Of a DNA stretch of 47,834 nucleotides, positions 1 to 7,538 are shown one piece after another. Source of the DNA: Dehalococcoidia bacterium (GTDB taxonomy: Bacteria; Chloroflexota; Dehalococcoidia; Dehalococcoidales; RBG-16-60-22); assembly GCA_030615035.1 (NCBI GenBank), contig JAUXAC010000008.1, forward strand, positions 1 through 47,834, read 5' to 3'. Position 1 is the first letter of the stretch, and the number at the start of each line of letters is the position of its first letter. The position numbers and the translations under genes are program-made. The notes beneath the pieces were generated by a model. That model was given only the letters and a program-made list of their open reading frames with translations, was not told the origin of the DNA and ran no database searches.

Positions 1-32
1 GTGTATCATTTTCTACCTACCTCCTTTTATTT

Positions 33-106
33 TGGTAGCGGGGGCAGGATTCGAACCTGCGTAAACGGCTTATGAGGCCATTGAGCAACCACTACTCCAC
101 CCCGCG
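33..106 (-). tRNA. tRNA-Met (CAT), initiator type
   Basis: Read on the minus strand this is a 74-nt cloverleaf with a CTCATAA anticodon loop (anticodon CAT), a T arm GCAGG-TTCGAAT-CCTGC and an encoded CCA tail. The acceptor strands CGCGGGG and CCCCGCT pair except at position 1-72, which is a C-U mismatch. An unpaired 1-72 position is the hallmark of bacterial initiator tRNA (normally C-A), so tRNA-fMet is the best reading. The anticodon stem has GGC/GCC rather than the usual three consecutive G-C pairs, a mild oddity. Confidence 0.88.
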
Positions 107-126
107 ACGCCGCTACCGTTCGTCTT

Positions 127-323
127 TTACCTTGCCTCATCAAACATTTTTGCTAATTCTTCTAACCCATCCAATGTCGTTAAATCGCTGAGCTCGGGCA
201 AAATGCCCAAGGGGATGGTGGCAGCCTTGACCGTGGTTACCTCTTCCTGAGTCATTGCCGAAATGGGCTTGGTTTTAAGGAGCTCTTTTGCTGCTCGAAA
301 GATGTTTCCATTAAGCCTAGCTA
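127..323 (-). pseudogene. Detached 3' part of the 324-542 gene
   Basis: An open frame without a usable start codon continues directly from the 3' end of the gene at 324-542, in the -1 frame. It encodes about 66 residues, with text such as IIARLNGNIFRAAKELL and ending in EELAKMFDEAR, then TAA. The composition is protein-like (amphipathic helices, Ala/Leu/Glu rich). If one extra A existed in the GGGAATAAT stretch near 325-331, the two halves would join as ...PADLRE-IIARL... into one protein of about 140 residues. The most likely cause is a one-base deletion (real or a sequencing error); a programmed -1 shift is less likely. The function is unknown. Confidence 0.45.
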
Positions 324-542
324 TTATTCCCTCAAGTCAGCTGGTATGCAGATAAAAGGCTTCCGGTCAGGGATTACTTCCCCCTTCCTATTGGCGGGGT
401 AAATGACCCGGTACTCTAGGAATCGGCAGCGAAGTTCAGTAGCACCAAGGTGGGCGGTATTATGGACACAACCAACACAGTGGCGCCGGAAGAGGTGACC
501 TTTGTTAAACTTCTTAACAAGAGTGCAGTAAGTTCCTATCAT
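324..542 (-). CDS. Small Cys-rich protein, probably frameshifted
   Basis: This 72-residue frame starts with ATG immediately after the TAG stop of the gene before it, so it sits in the same packed minus-strand unit as the integrase. Residues 22-40 hold a possible zinc site (C..C, a following His and a later RCRF Cys). The C-terminal half reads like the middle of a protein and is cut by TAA just before another open frame that continues the apparent sequence. I do not recognise a family. The context (integrase, other tiny genes with 1-4 nt overlaps) suggests a mobile-element accessory gene. Confidence 0.5.
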   Translation of the reverse strand: MIGTYCTLVKKFNKGHLFRRHCVGCVHNTAHLGATELRCRFLEYRVIYPANRKGEVIPDRKPFICIPADLRE

Positions 543-752
543 CTACGGTTTCCTTTCAAACTTCGTTGGTTTACGACATCGGCAATACCACTGCCCGATT
601 CTTCTCTCAGGGATCATCCCGAGCCTGCAGCCATTGACTGTTTCGCCCTTCTTATTCTTGTACCACCACGGAATCCACTCCTCGCAGCCCTCCTTGCAGA
701 GCTCCCGGTCCCAGTCCAGACCATCGCTACTCAGAGCTGGCTCTCTACGCAT
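543..752 (-). CDS. Unknown 69-residue Cys-rich protein
   Basis: The ATG shares one base with the upstream stop (TAATG), and its own TAG directly abuts the next ATG, so translational coupling is likely. The protein has five Cys (ELCKEGCEEW, then a later CRL and a WYCRC pair) and several Trp, which fits a small zinc-binding or knuckle-type protein, although no named family is recognised. It lies third in the integrase-led unit. The tight packing is typical of phage or integrative-element modules. Confidence 0.5.
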   Translation of the reverse strand: MRREPALSSDGLDWDRELCKEGCEEWIPWWYKNKKGETVNGCRLGMIPERRIGQWYCRCRKPTKFERKP

Positions 753-1093
753 TAGTCTATCGTCTCCTTTATGCCCACTCTCTTGGTATACTCCTCAAAG
801 GTGAGCCCACAATCCAGACACTTATTATTTCGGAAGTAATGTCCGTAAAGGCTACGCTTACTATGGCGTTTCCATCCCAATATTTTATAAATTTCCAATC
901 CGGCTTTGTGTTTCTTAACCAAGTGATTAGCACATTCTTCCTGAAGGCTTTGCTCCGTGGCTCCTGTCTGGCTGAAAACCGCTATCTGTTCGCCTTCGTG
1001 CATTAACAGTAAAACGTGGTCATCAGGATGCTCCAAGGTAAACCCCCGGTCGGCAAACTCACCGAGACCCTGAATTTGCGCTTGTGTTGTCAT
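752..1093 (-). CDS. Unknown 113-residue protein beside integrase
   Basis: It starts with an ATGA overlap (4 nt) with the integrase stop and ends in a TAATG overlap with the next gene, so it belongs to the same transcript. The N-terminal half (about residues 1-60) looks like a small alpha/beta domain; the C-terminal part has a CLDCG pair near residue 95. No family is recognised. Position suggests an accessory or excision-related protein of the element, but this is only inference from context. Confidence 0.55.
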   Translation of the reverse strand: MTTQAQIQGLGEFADRGFTLEHPDDHVLLLMHEGEQIAVFSQTGATEQSLQEECANHLVKKHKAGLEIYKILGWKRHSKRSLYGHYFRNNKCLDCGLTFEEYTKRVGIKETID

Positions 1094-2040
1094 GTAGACC
1101 TCCCTTCTAGTATTGCCTCAGCCTCTTTAACAGCTTGGGTCTCGAATAAAAGCCCCTGGGCGGCCCTGTCCAGCACCTCCCTAAGTGGGGTGCAGCGCTG
1201 ATGGTTCCGTGCCATGCGTATAGGGTTGTTCTGGATATACCGCAGGGTTGTCTTGAAGTCTTTATGACCCATGATTTCCTGCAGAACCGATGGGTCGCAG
1301 CCCTCGGCGGCGGCATAATTTGTACCAAATGTGTGACGAAAGGTATGCGGGGAGCACCGCTTGCCTTCAATGCCTGCCCGGTGGCAAAGGTGACGCACCA
1401 ACTTGTAAATGCCCTGATAGGTCATCGGCCCGCGCTCCCCCAGGAAGACGTGCTGCTCGATGCCGCCACCATTCCTGAGTGCCAGCAGACGCCGGTAGGT
1501 GGTCTCGCTGATCGGGACCGTCCTCGACCCGGTCTTCCCCTTGAGAACCACGAAGCCCGGTATCACGTACTCCCAGACCAGGTTGGCACACTCGTCCGCC
1601 CTGGGCCCGACGTCTAGGAGAAGGGTGGACAGGGCGCGGTCCCTGGAGGAGAGCGGCAGGCTAAACAGGGAGTAGAGCTCCCGGTCGGCGAATATCCGCA
1701 TGGTCTTTTTCTTTAACTCCGGCGGCCTGACCAGTTTCATAGGATTGGGTATTTCCGGTGTCTTACCAGGCAGTGTGGGGTGCCAGAGTTCGAGCTGGTT
1801 GTACATAGCCCTGATGGTGCGGAAGCGGGCGTGGACAGTTTCCGGCTCAACACCGTGGGGGTTAGCTTCGGACGTGATGGTGAAGCTGTTGAGATAGGAT
1901 TGAAGAGGCTGGGGTGTCGTGGGCAAATCGGGGAAGGACCTCTGAAAATGCACCAGGTGCATCCGATAATCCTTCAGAGTCTTGGGGCGGAGTCCGCCCC
2001 GGCTGAGCATAAATTCCTGAACGGCTTGTTCAGTTAGCAT
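1090..2040 (-). CDS. Tyrosine recombinase / phage-type integrase
   Basis: This 316-residue site-specific recombinase has an N-terminal SAM-like core-binding domain (about residues 1-110) and a C-terminal catalytic domain. The catalytic residues are visible in order: Arg in VGPRADE, the HTFRH box (His-x-x-Arg), the GH of IMGHKD and the Tyr of LRYIQ. It therefore looks intact and active as a DNA breaking-rejoining enzyme. The ATG is preceded by GGAGGTGG at good spacing. It leads a compact group of small unknown genes and lies 170 bp from a tRNA-Gln-like sequence, the usual arrangement for an element integrated at a tRNA. XerC/D-type housekeeping function is less likely because of the neighbours. 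Confidence 0.9.
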   Translation of the reverse strand: MLTEQAVQEFMLSRGGLRPKTLKDYRMHLVHFQRSFPDLPTTPQPLQSYLNSFTITSEANPHGVEPETVHARFRTIRAMYNQLELWHPTLPGKTPEIPNPMKLVRPPELKKKTMRIFADRELYSLFSLPLSSRDRALSTLLLDVGPRADECANLVWEYVIPGFVVLKGKTGSRTVPISETTYRRLLALRNGGGIEQHVFLGERGPMTYQGIYKLVRHLCHRAGIEGKRCSPHTFRHTFGTNYAAAEGCDPSVLQEIMGHKDFKTTLRYIQNNPIRMARNHQRCTPLREVLDRAAQGLLFETQAVKEAEAILEGRST

Positions 2041-2206
2041 AATACCACCTCCCTACTTGCATCGTGACACTTGGACAGGGAAAGACAAGGCAACCTTGAC
2101 TGCCGATTTATAAATTCACGAAGGGAAATTACACACGTGACTAACGAGCCATGACGAAAGTTATAGAAAATGGGCAGGTTGATGGTGGTAGAGGGGCGTG
2201 ATATTA

Positions 2207-2279
2207 TGGGGGTGTTGCGGGAACTGGGCAGCTGACTCTGGATCCGTAAGGGAAGGTTCGAATCCTTCTTCCCCAGCCA
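2207..2279 (+). tRNA. tRNA-Gln (CTG)-like, possibly degenerate
   Basis: This 73-nt stretch ends in an encoded CCA with discriminator G. The T arm GAAGG-TTCGAAT-CCTTC is perfect. The anticodon loop CTCTGGA gives CTG (Gln), and U1-A72 fits tRNA-Gln. The acceptor stem has a weak 6-67/7-66 end, the anticodon stem has one T-C mismatch, and the D stem is weak, so the 3' half is much better than the 5' half. It may be a functional divergent tRNA or a displaced 3' fragment left by integration, since the integrase lies just to its left. Confidence 0.55.
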
Positions 2280-2308
2280 GTCTGAAAACATTCCAAACTC
2301 GTTTTCGC

Positions 2309-2340
2309 CAAACAAAAGCTCCTGCCGGCTGGCAGGAGCT
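2309..2340 (-). terminator. Terminator of the dsrABDN-C-MK operon
   Basis: A perfect 10-bp inverted repeat (AGCTCCTGCC / GGCAGGAGCT) has a 4-nt loop. On the minus strand the stem is followed by TTTTGTTTG, a good rho-independent tail. It lies about 40 bp beyond the stop of the last minus-strand dsr gene, and may also stop transcripts from the tRNA-like sequence coming the other way. Confidence 0.8.
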
Positions 2341-2381
2341 GCTTATTTCCAACTCTTCAGGGCTGGTAACAGTGCTTTAGC

Positions 2382-2726
2382 TCACAGGCTAATGACGTCA
2401 TTATGCAGAATCAGGTCTAAGATTTCCCCCAAAGTCGCCGGCTTACCCACCACTATCTTACCAGTAAGCCCTAATTCTCTTACACACAATTGTCCCGCCA
2501 GAATACTTACGCCTTTTTCCTCGAGGCGTCTTAAGCGTGCCAGTAAGGGAGAGTCTTCAGTCAACAACTTGACAGCAGTATTCCAGCAGACAATCGCTAT
2601 CGGTCTGTCCTCACGTTCGGGTAGAGCCTCCAGCAATGTAGCCAAGATTTCCAAGCCAAGGTCAGCATCGCCGGAACCACAGCCTTCAGAACTTAATAAG
2701 ATAACTTTATCCCTTGATTCACCCAT
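2382..2726 (-). CDS. DsrE-fold protein, YedF-like C-terminal domain
   Basis: This 114-residue soluble protein shows a DsrE/DsrF-like sulfur-carrier fold: an N-terminal strand VILLSSEG, a GDADLG loop, AIVCWNTAVKLL in the middle and LEEKGVSILAGQLC near residue 82. The pattern closely follows the DsrE half of YedF-type sulfurtransferase-like proteins (GRGDDELG, then a conserved Cys in the G-x-C region), but the TusA half is missing. AAGGAGAG precedes the ATG. It is the last gene of the minus-strand dsr unit, 26 bp after dsrK2. It may handle sulfane sulfur, possibly exchanging with DsrC; that role is inferred from context. It is not part of a DsrEFH set. Confidence 0.72.
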   Translation of the reverse strand: MGESRDKVILLSSEGCGSGDADLGLEILATLLEALPEREDRPIAIVCWNTAVKLLTEDSPLLARLRRLEEKGVSILAGQLCVRELGLTGKIVVGKPATLGEILDLILHNDVISL

Positions 2727-2752
2727 TGCCTCTCCTTTATACGGAACTCAGA

Positions 2753-4366
2753 TTAACGCCACTCCCACTTTATGAATGGCTCTTTGATATCTACCATCGC
2801 ATTCACTATTAGCTCAACCAAGCCACCATAGAGAATGCCACATTTCTCCCACATATCATAGTAATTGAATAGGTCTCTAAGCTGACCTTTGCAGTTGGAA
2901 CAGGGTGCGCACACATATTTCTTGATTTCAGGACTAATCACGTCCTGGAAAACTTCCAGAATCTGTTTAAACTTCATTCTGCCGGAAACACTCCCCCTCC
3001 AATCCGGAAAATTCATCGGGGACATAATGGCAAACCCGCTTCCTCCACCACAGCAGTAGTTGTCCACACCGTGTGGCTCCATTTCCCAGAACTGCGGGCA
3101 GATTTGCCTTAGGATTCTTCTCTGAGGCTCAATAATTCCCATCAGCCTCACTATATTGCAGGGGTCATGCAGGGTAACCGGAAAGTCGTTCTTTTTGGGG
3201 TCAAGCTTGAGCTTACCATTACATACCAGGTCTTCAAGCAGTGGCAAGCAACTTTCCCTGGGGAAATTAGCTTCGTCAGTGATTACCCTATCAGCAATAA
3301 CGATAAGTGCCTTATGAGCGTGCCCACATTCGCCGACAACTATCTTCTTCACCTTGAGTTTCCGGGCAATCTCGGTTTGTTTGAGCACTATTCTAGCGAG
3401 CTGGACATCATCGTACCACACTCCGTAATTGGTCGCTTCGTAACCAGCTACCTCACTGGACAAAGTCCAGCTTATCCCGGCAGCCTCAAAGATGATGGCA
3501 AAGGCTTCCGGGTTCTCCATCCATGACAGATATTCCCCAGAGTTGTGGATAACCAGGATGTCCACTCCCTCCTTATCAACGGGTATTTCTATTCTCTTAC
3601 CCGTTTTTTCCTCAATTTCCTCCTCCATGAACTGGACCATATTCTTAAAGGCTTTAGGACTTATTCCGGTGCTGGCGCCCACCTTGAGTTGCTGAACCGT
3701 GCCCAGCTCATGGAGTTCCTTGGCGGCAATGCCCATTTCCTGACTGAACAACTTCCTGAGTTCGTGGGTTATCAAGCCGTTGTCGCTGCCCAAGGGACAC
3801 CACGAAGCACATCTCCGGCATATAGTGCAACGATAAGCTAATTCGGCTAATCTGGCAATTGTTGTCCAATTGAGCTCAACATCATTTCCGGTGAGCTTGG
3901 CGAAGGCTTTGCCTCCTTTATCCAGGTATTTCTTTTTAATCCGGCGCAGCACTTCCGACCGGTAAGTCGGGCGATAAATCTCCTGCTCCCCACTGGCAAG
4001 ATATATCGGGCAGGCTTCGTTACAGGTCTGACATCTGACACAGCTATCCAGCGTAAGCATCAACTGTTGCCAAAAAGTCCAGTTATCCTCTTTAGACAGC
4101 AGCTTCTTCAGCCCGCTCAGGAACCTTTTAACCATTCTATCCTCTTCCTCTTTGCTTTTCGGTTTAGGTATACCAACAACCGATACTCCATCCAAAGAGG
4201 ATTCATATGTGTTCTTTTGTTCCTCAGTAAGTGGCTTAACTGGCACCTTGCTATCCGGTTTATCATAAGGGTAAGGAAGCGGCACCAGTTCCTCAGCGGT
4301 AATATCCAGAAGCTGTTCGTCTGGATTCTTGCCGATGTCACTCAGTCTTATTTTTTTCTTTTTCAT
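2753..4366 (-). CDS. dsrK: DsrK-like HdrD-type Fe-S subunit (second copy)
   Basis: This 537-residue cytoplasmic-facing Fe-S protein resembles the catalytic subunit HdrD/DsrK. Two [4Fe-4S] motifs lie at about residues 110-125 (CVRCQTCNEACP) and 180-195 (CTICRRCASWCP). They are followed by a Cys-rich CCG domain with HDPCN, NYCCGGGSG and CAPCSNCKG, the ligand set expected for a noncubane [4Fe-4S] centre. It is thought to reduce the DsrC trisulfide using quinol electrons from DsrM. The ATG overlaps the dsrM-like gene by ATGA. It lies with dsrC and DsrM but without J, O or P, so this is a standalone DsrMK module in addition to the dsrMKJOP on the plus strand. Confidence 0.88.
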   Translation of the reverse strand: MKKKKIRLSDIGKNPDEQLLDITAEELVPLPYPYDKPDSKVPVKPLTEEQKNTYESSLDGVSVVGIPKPKSKEEEDRMVKRFLSGLKKLLSKEDNWTFWQQLMLTLDSCVRCQTCNEACPIYLASGEQEIYRPTYRSEVLRRIKKKYLDKGGKAFAKLTGNDVELNWTTIARLAELAYRCTICRRCASWCPLGSDNGLITHELRKLFSQEMGIAAKELHELGTVQQLKVGASTGISPKAFKNMVQFMEEEIEEKTGKRIEIPVDKEGVDILVIHNSGEYLSWMENPEAFAIIFEAAGISWTLSSEVAGYEATNYGVWYDDVQLARIVLKQTEIARKLKVKKIVVGECGHAHKALIVIADRVITDEANFPRESCLPLLEDLVCNGKLKLDPKKNDFPVTLHDPCNIVRLMGIIEPQRRILRQICPQFWEMEPHGVDNYCCGGGSGFAIMSPMNFPDWRGSVSGRMKFKQILEVFQDVISPEIKKYVCAPCSNCKGQLRDLFNYYDMWEKCGILYGGLVELIVNAMVDIKEPFIKWEWR

Positions 4367-5235
4367 TTCTCTTTTCCAGAGGTATCTTCTGGCATTCCTT
4401 GGGCTACCTCACCCCAACTCTTTCCAGACTGAATATGAGGGGCTGACCAACCTATAGGTTGATTGAGAAGTTTTTTCACCCTTCTCTCGATATCGCTTCC
4501 TCTCAGGTTTGGTACATGATCCCAGCGCAGTTCGTGGTAATATCTGAAGAAAAGCTGCATCATATGGCTGAATGGAATGTATATCAACCAAGGTACAACA
4601 AACAGTACATGGAGTGCACTAAACAAAGGGGGGTTAAGCTTATGTTCCCATTCAAACGCAAGCTGGCCTTTTACGTATCCCATAACGGCAGGCATGCTGG
4701 CGCCATAATAGAATTGAACCGCATAAAACCCTCCCCCAAGAGTCACCAGCACAAATACCCACTTCAAATAATGTATCGGGGGATAAAAAACTTTTAGCTT
4801 TTCGTCTGTTATCCTTTTTATGAGTATGCCAGCACCGCCAACGAAAATCAGTGCCGTGGCAACACCACCCCACACCAAACTCCAGATAGAGGCGGTTTCA
4901 ATATCTATGGTCACAGCGCCGATAAAAAGCCAGGCATGCCAAAGAATAAGCAAGTAAAGCCCAATATGGAAGGGAAATAAGAAGTACCAGAACCCCCTGT
5001 TCCGGTGGTAATACTCCCGCAAAAGAAAGATATCTTTTGCTACCGATATAAGCTTTTCTTTAAAGCTTACGTGAGTTTTAGTCCACCAGTCAGACAGTTC
5101 GTAAACAGAACTTCCACGATAAAGTTCCCACCTTAAGTGCAAGGGGGCATTAGCGTACTTGACCACCCTCACTATAGAAGCAATCACACAAAATAGGATG
5201 CTTCCGTAAAAGATACCGAGAACAATACCACCCAT
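4363..5235 (-). CDS. dsrM: DsrM-like cytochrome b subunit (second copy)
   Basis: This 290-residue integral membrane protein of the nitrate-reductase-gamma/HdrE type has about five transmembrane segments, beginning right at the N-terminus. His residues in the second and last segments (HIGLYLLILWHAW; SALHVLF and SHMMQLF) are candidate b-heme ligands. It would oxidise menaquinol and pass electrons to the DsrK subunit encoded next (4-nt overlap). AAGGAG precedes the ATG. It is shorter than the DsrM in the plus-strand dsrMKJOP set (330 residues) and clearly divergent from it, so this is not a recent duplication. Confidence 0.82.
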   Translation of the reverse strand: MGGIVLGIFYGSILFCVIASIVRVVKYANAPLHLRWELYRGSSVYELSDWWTKTHVSFKEKLISVAKDIFLLREYYHRNRGFWYFLFPFHIGLYLLILWHAWLFIGAVTIDIETASIWSLVWGGVATALIFVGGAGILIKRITDEKLKVFYPPIHYLKWVFVLVTLGGGFYAVQFYYGASMPAVMGYVKGQLAFEWEHKLNPPLFSALHVLFVVPWLIYIPFSHMMQLFFRYYHELRWDHVPNLRGSDIERRVKKLLNQPIGWSAPHIQSGKSWGEVAQGMPEDTSGKEK

Positions 5236-5287
5236 CTATTCTCCTTTTTGCGTTAGACGCGATTTGCCTGGTAATTAAAGACTCAAG

Positions 5288-5605
5288 CTACACGCATCCA
5301 GTAGGTTTGGGCAGGCCAGCCACCTTACAGGCTCCTGCTGCCGGCCCCTTGGGGAACATCTGGTAAATATATTTGAGGTCGAGTCCGGTTTGTCTGGTCA
5401 ACATCCGGATCGGTGGAGCAATCTCATATTCGAGGAAATAATCCCTGAGATAATTCACTACCTTCCAGTGGTCATCGCCCATGGGGCCAGAAGCCTCTTC
5501 CTTGGCCAGGTCATCAGCCACTTCCTTACTCCACTTTTCCGGCTCCTGGATGAAACCGTCCTCATCAACTTCGAGCTCCATTCCTCCAAGTACAGCTTTC
5601 GGCAT
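5288..5605 (-). CDS. dsrC: DsrC sulfur-carrier protein
   Basis: This 105-residue protein is the DsrC substrate of the sulfite reductase. It binds the DsrAB-bound sulfur intermediate as a trisulfide, which DsrMK(JOP) then reduces. The flexible C-terminal arm is intact: Cys93 and the penultimate Cys104 are separated by ten residues (ACKVAGLPKPTGCV). Both Cys are required in true DsrC; TusE-type homologues keep only the last. An insertion-type loop near residues 35-45 and the PPIRMLTR segment also fit the family. AGGAGG precedes the ATG. It lies between the YHS gene and the DsrMK pair. Confidence 0.95.
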   Translation of the reverse strand: MPKAVLGGMELEVDEDGFIQEPEKWSKEVADDLAKEEASGPMGDDHWKVVNYLRDYFLEYEIAPPIRMLTRQTGLDLKYIYQMFPKGPAAGACKVAGLPKPTGCV

Positions 5606-5615
5606 GTGTTACCTC

Positions 5616-5819
5616 CTATTTCTTAATAAATTTTTCTGGGGACTCGTCGAATTTTTTCTTGCAAGCTTTGCTACAGAAGTAGTAGTCTTTACCTTCATAG
5701 GTGCTGGTAGCCCTTGGGGCGGCTCTTACTGCCCCGAAGAGTTTAGCCACTTCAGACCCCACCTCTATTTCCATACCGCATACTGGACATTTAACAGTTC
5801 CCCTTTCTTCAGCCATCAT
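5616..5819 (-). CDS. YHS/TRASH-like small metal-binding protein
   Basis: This 67-residue protein has two Cys pairs: CPVCGMEI near the N-terminus and FCSKACKKKF near the C-terminus, with the aromatic-rich YYF before the second pair and F-x-x-x-P-x-x-F after it. This is the layout of YHS domains, small modules that bind metal ions or accompany metal-handling proteins. It lies between dsrN and dsrC, 10 bp from each. Two ATGs are adjacent in frame; the second (5816) has the better spacing to AGGAGG. A role in metal or sulfide sensing or delivery near the reductase is possible but only inferred. Confidence 0.75.
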   Translation of the reverse strand: MMAEERGTVKCPVCGMEIEVGSEVAKLFGAVRAAPRATSTYEGKDYYFCSKACKKKFDESPEKFIKK

Positions 5820-5828
5820 CTACCTCCT

Positions 5829-7250
5829 TTAAGTTTTGAGTCTTGAAAATGAGGGCTGGCGTTTCCGTTCCCGTAATGCCAGGGATACGAAAGCGTCTGC
5901 CCACTGGGGCACACCTAAAGCATGTAGGTGGGTGTAGGCAGCGAAAACATTCTTATATACGATGCCGTCTGCCCTGCCACCTATCCCCTGCCCACGTCGC
6001 ATCCGATAGGCAAATTTGAGGCCATTTGATTTAGACAGTCTTGAGTGGTGGAATTCATGACCCCAAAATGTCAAGCCGATGGGGAATAACGGGTTTTCAT
6101 CAGCAACCTCAACCATTACATAGCCATGAGCCTGAGGTTGCTGGTATATTTCTACTTCAGCGGGGATTACGCCAATCATATCATGCTGTTCTCCACGCCA
6201 ACGTATACCCTGGCATAAATACATAAGGCCGGCACACTCAGCATATACCGGCAAATAGTCTTCAATTGCCTGAGCAATATGCTGGCGGAGTCGACGATTG
6301 GCTTCCAATTCTGGCAAAAATAACTCAGGGAAGCCGCCACCGATATAAAGACCATCAATCTCAGGTAACTGTTGGTCCCGCATGGAGTCGATAAACACCA
6401 ATTCGGCGCCGGCCCGAGTCAGCGCCTCAAGGTTATCCGGGTAATAGAAGGTAAAGATGCAGTCAAGCATTACTCCTAACTTGACCACAGCTGTTTTACT
6501 TTCGGCGACAGTAGCCACTACGCGTCCGCCTTTGGCACTACGGGCGATATTAAAAATACTATCTAAGTCGAGAGTCTCTTCAAGACGATGGCAAATATTG
6601 TTGATTACAGTCTCCTGACCAGCCTCCCGGTAAGGTATCAAACCAAGGTGTCGCTCAGTGATACTCAGGCTGAGATCTCTTGGTATGCTTCCGACGACAG
6701 GTATCCCGCAGTATTGTTCTATGGCGGTTACCAGTTTGTGCTCATGCCGGCTTCCCGCCACATTATTCAGAATTACCCCAGCGATATTGGTCTCTGGCTC
6801 GAAACGCTGGTATCCAGTTACCATTGCCGCTATACTACGTGTCATACGGGCGGTATTGATTACCAGAATGACCGGACTTCGCAGTAGTCTGGATATCTGG
6901 GCAGTACTCCCCCGACCTGTTGAATCAAAGCTGTCATATAGACCCATTGCTCCCTCAATAAGAGCCAGGTCTGCCCCCTGACATGCTTGCTGGAAGGAAG
7001 CCAATAATGTCCTTTCAGGCATTAAGACGGCATCTAAATTGCGACAGCTTCTGCCGGCTGCGGCGGTAAGCCATGAAGGGTCAATATAGTCAGGGCCTTT
7101 TTTGAACGACTGCACTACAAAGCCGCGCCGCCTGAAAGCAGCACATAATCCGACACTGATAATCGTCTTTCCGGAGCGACCTTGAGGGGCAGCAATAATA
7201 ACACGGGGCGGCCACTGGTTAGCATGAGCCTGTGATTGACTACCTACCAT
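5829..7250 (-). CDS. dsrN: DsrN, CobB/CbiA-type siroheme amidase
   Basis: This 473-residue glutamine-dependent amidotransferase is of the cobyrinate a,c-diamide synthase family. The N-terminal ATP-binding domain has a P-loop-like APQGRSGKT at about residues 20-28 and LIEGAMGLYD near 95. The C-terminal class-I glutaminase domain has the nucleophile Cys in YAECAGLMYL and the His in GHEFHHS. In dsr clusters this homologue (DsrN) amidates siroheme to the form found in DsrAB; its position directly after dsrD supports that over cobalamin synthesis, since no other cob genes are present. The ATG has only a weak ribosome site, 16 bp after dsrD, so coupling is likely. Confidence 0.85.
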   Translation of the reverse strand: MVGSQSQAHANQWPPRVIIAAPQGRSGKTIISVGLCAAFRRRGFVVQSFKKGPDYIDPSWLTAAAGRSCRNLDAVLMPERTLLASFQQACQGADLALIEGAMGLYDSFDSTGRGSTAQISRLLRSPVILVINTARMTRSIAAMVTGYQRFEPETNIAGVILNNVAGSRHEHKLVTAIEQYCGIPVVGSIPRDLSLSITERHLGLIPYREAGQETVINNICHRLEETLDLDSIFNIARSAKGGRVVATVAESKTAVVKLGVMLDCIFTFYYPDNLEALTRAGAELVFIDSMRDQQLPEIDGLYIGGGFPELFLPELEANRRLRQHIAQAIEDYLPVYAECAGLMYLCQGIRWRGEQHDMIGVIPAEVEIYQQPQAHGYVMVEVADENPLFPIGLTFWGHEFHHSRLSKSNGLKFAYRMRRGQGIGGRADGIVYKNVFAAYTHLHALGVPQWADAFVSLALRERKRQPSFSRLKT

Positions 7251-7266
7251 TACTGCTTTAACCCTG

Positions 7267-7473
7267 CTACTTGCCTTTGAGCACTACACAGGTGATGCCG
7301 CCAAAGCTTTGATACTCAATCTTGTCTTCTTTAGCCAGTTCGCCCATTGCCTTATCGACCAGGTATTTCTCCACACCAATCGCCCGAGCTACATCTCTAT
7401 TCTTAGCTTTGCTCACCGTTCCCATGTATTTCAGTATCCTTTGCTTGAGTTCGTCAGTTACCAACTCGCTCAA
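7267..7473 (-). CDS. dsrD: DsrD winged-helix activator
   Basis: This 68-residue winged-helix protein matches DsrD in size and pattern (VSKAKNRDVARAIG helix-turn-helix, then a FGGITCVVLKGK C-terminal wing). DsrD stimulates DsrAB sulfite reduction and is found chiefly in organisms that run Dsr in the reductive direction, though exceptions exist. It follows dsrB by 65 bp, the usual place. The start codon is TTG: an in-frame TGA lies immediately upstream and GGGAGG is 8-9 nt away, so no earlier start is possible. Confidence 0.92.
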   Translation of the reverse strand: MSELVTDELKQRILKYMGTVSKAKNRDVARAIGVEKYLVDKAMGELAKEDKIEYQSFGGITCVVLKGK

Positions 7474-7538
7474 TCACATCACCTCCCTCTGACCGAGGGT
7501 CGTCCTAATTTTATCTTCCCAGTGAATTTGTGAGGTAT

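Noticed and set aside
2161..2352. 63-residue minus-strand frame containing GEEGFEPSLTDPES
   Set aside because: This text is the well-known antisense translation of tRNA-Gln-like sequence; it is a shadow of 2207-2279, not a gene.
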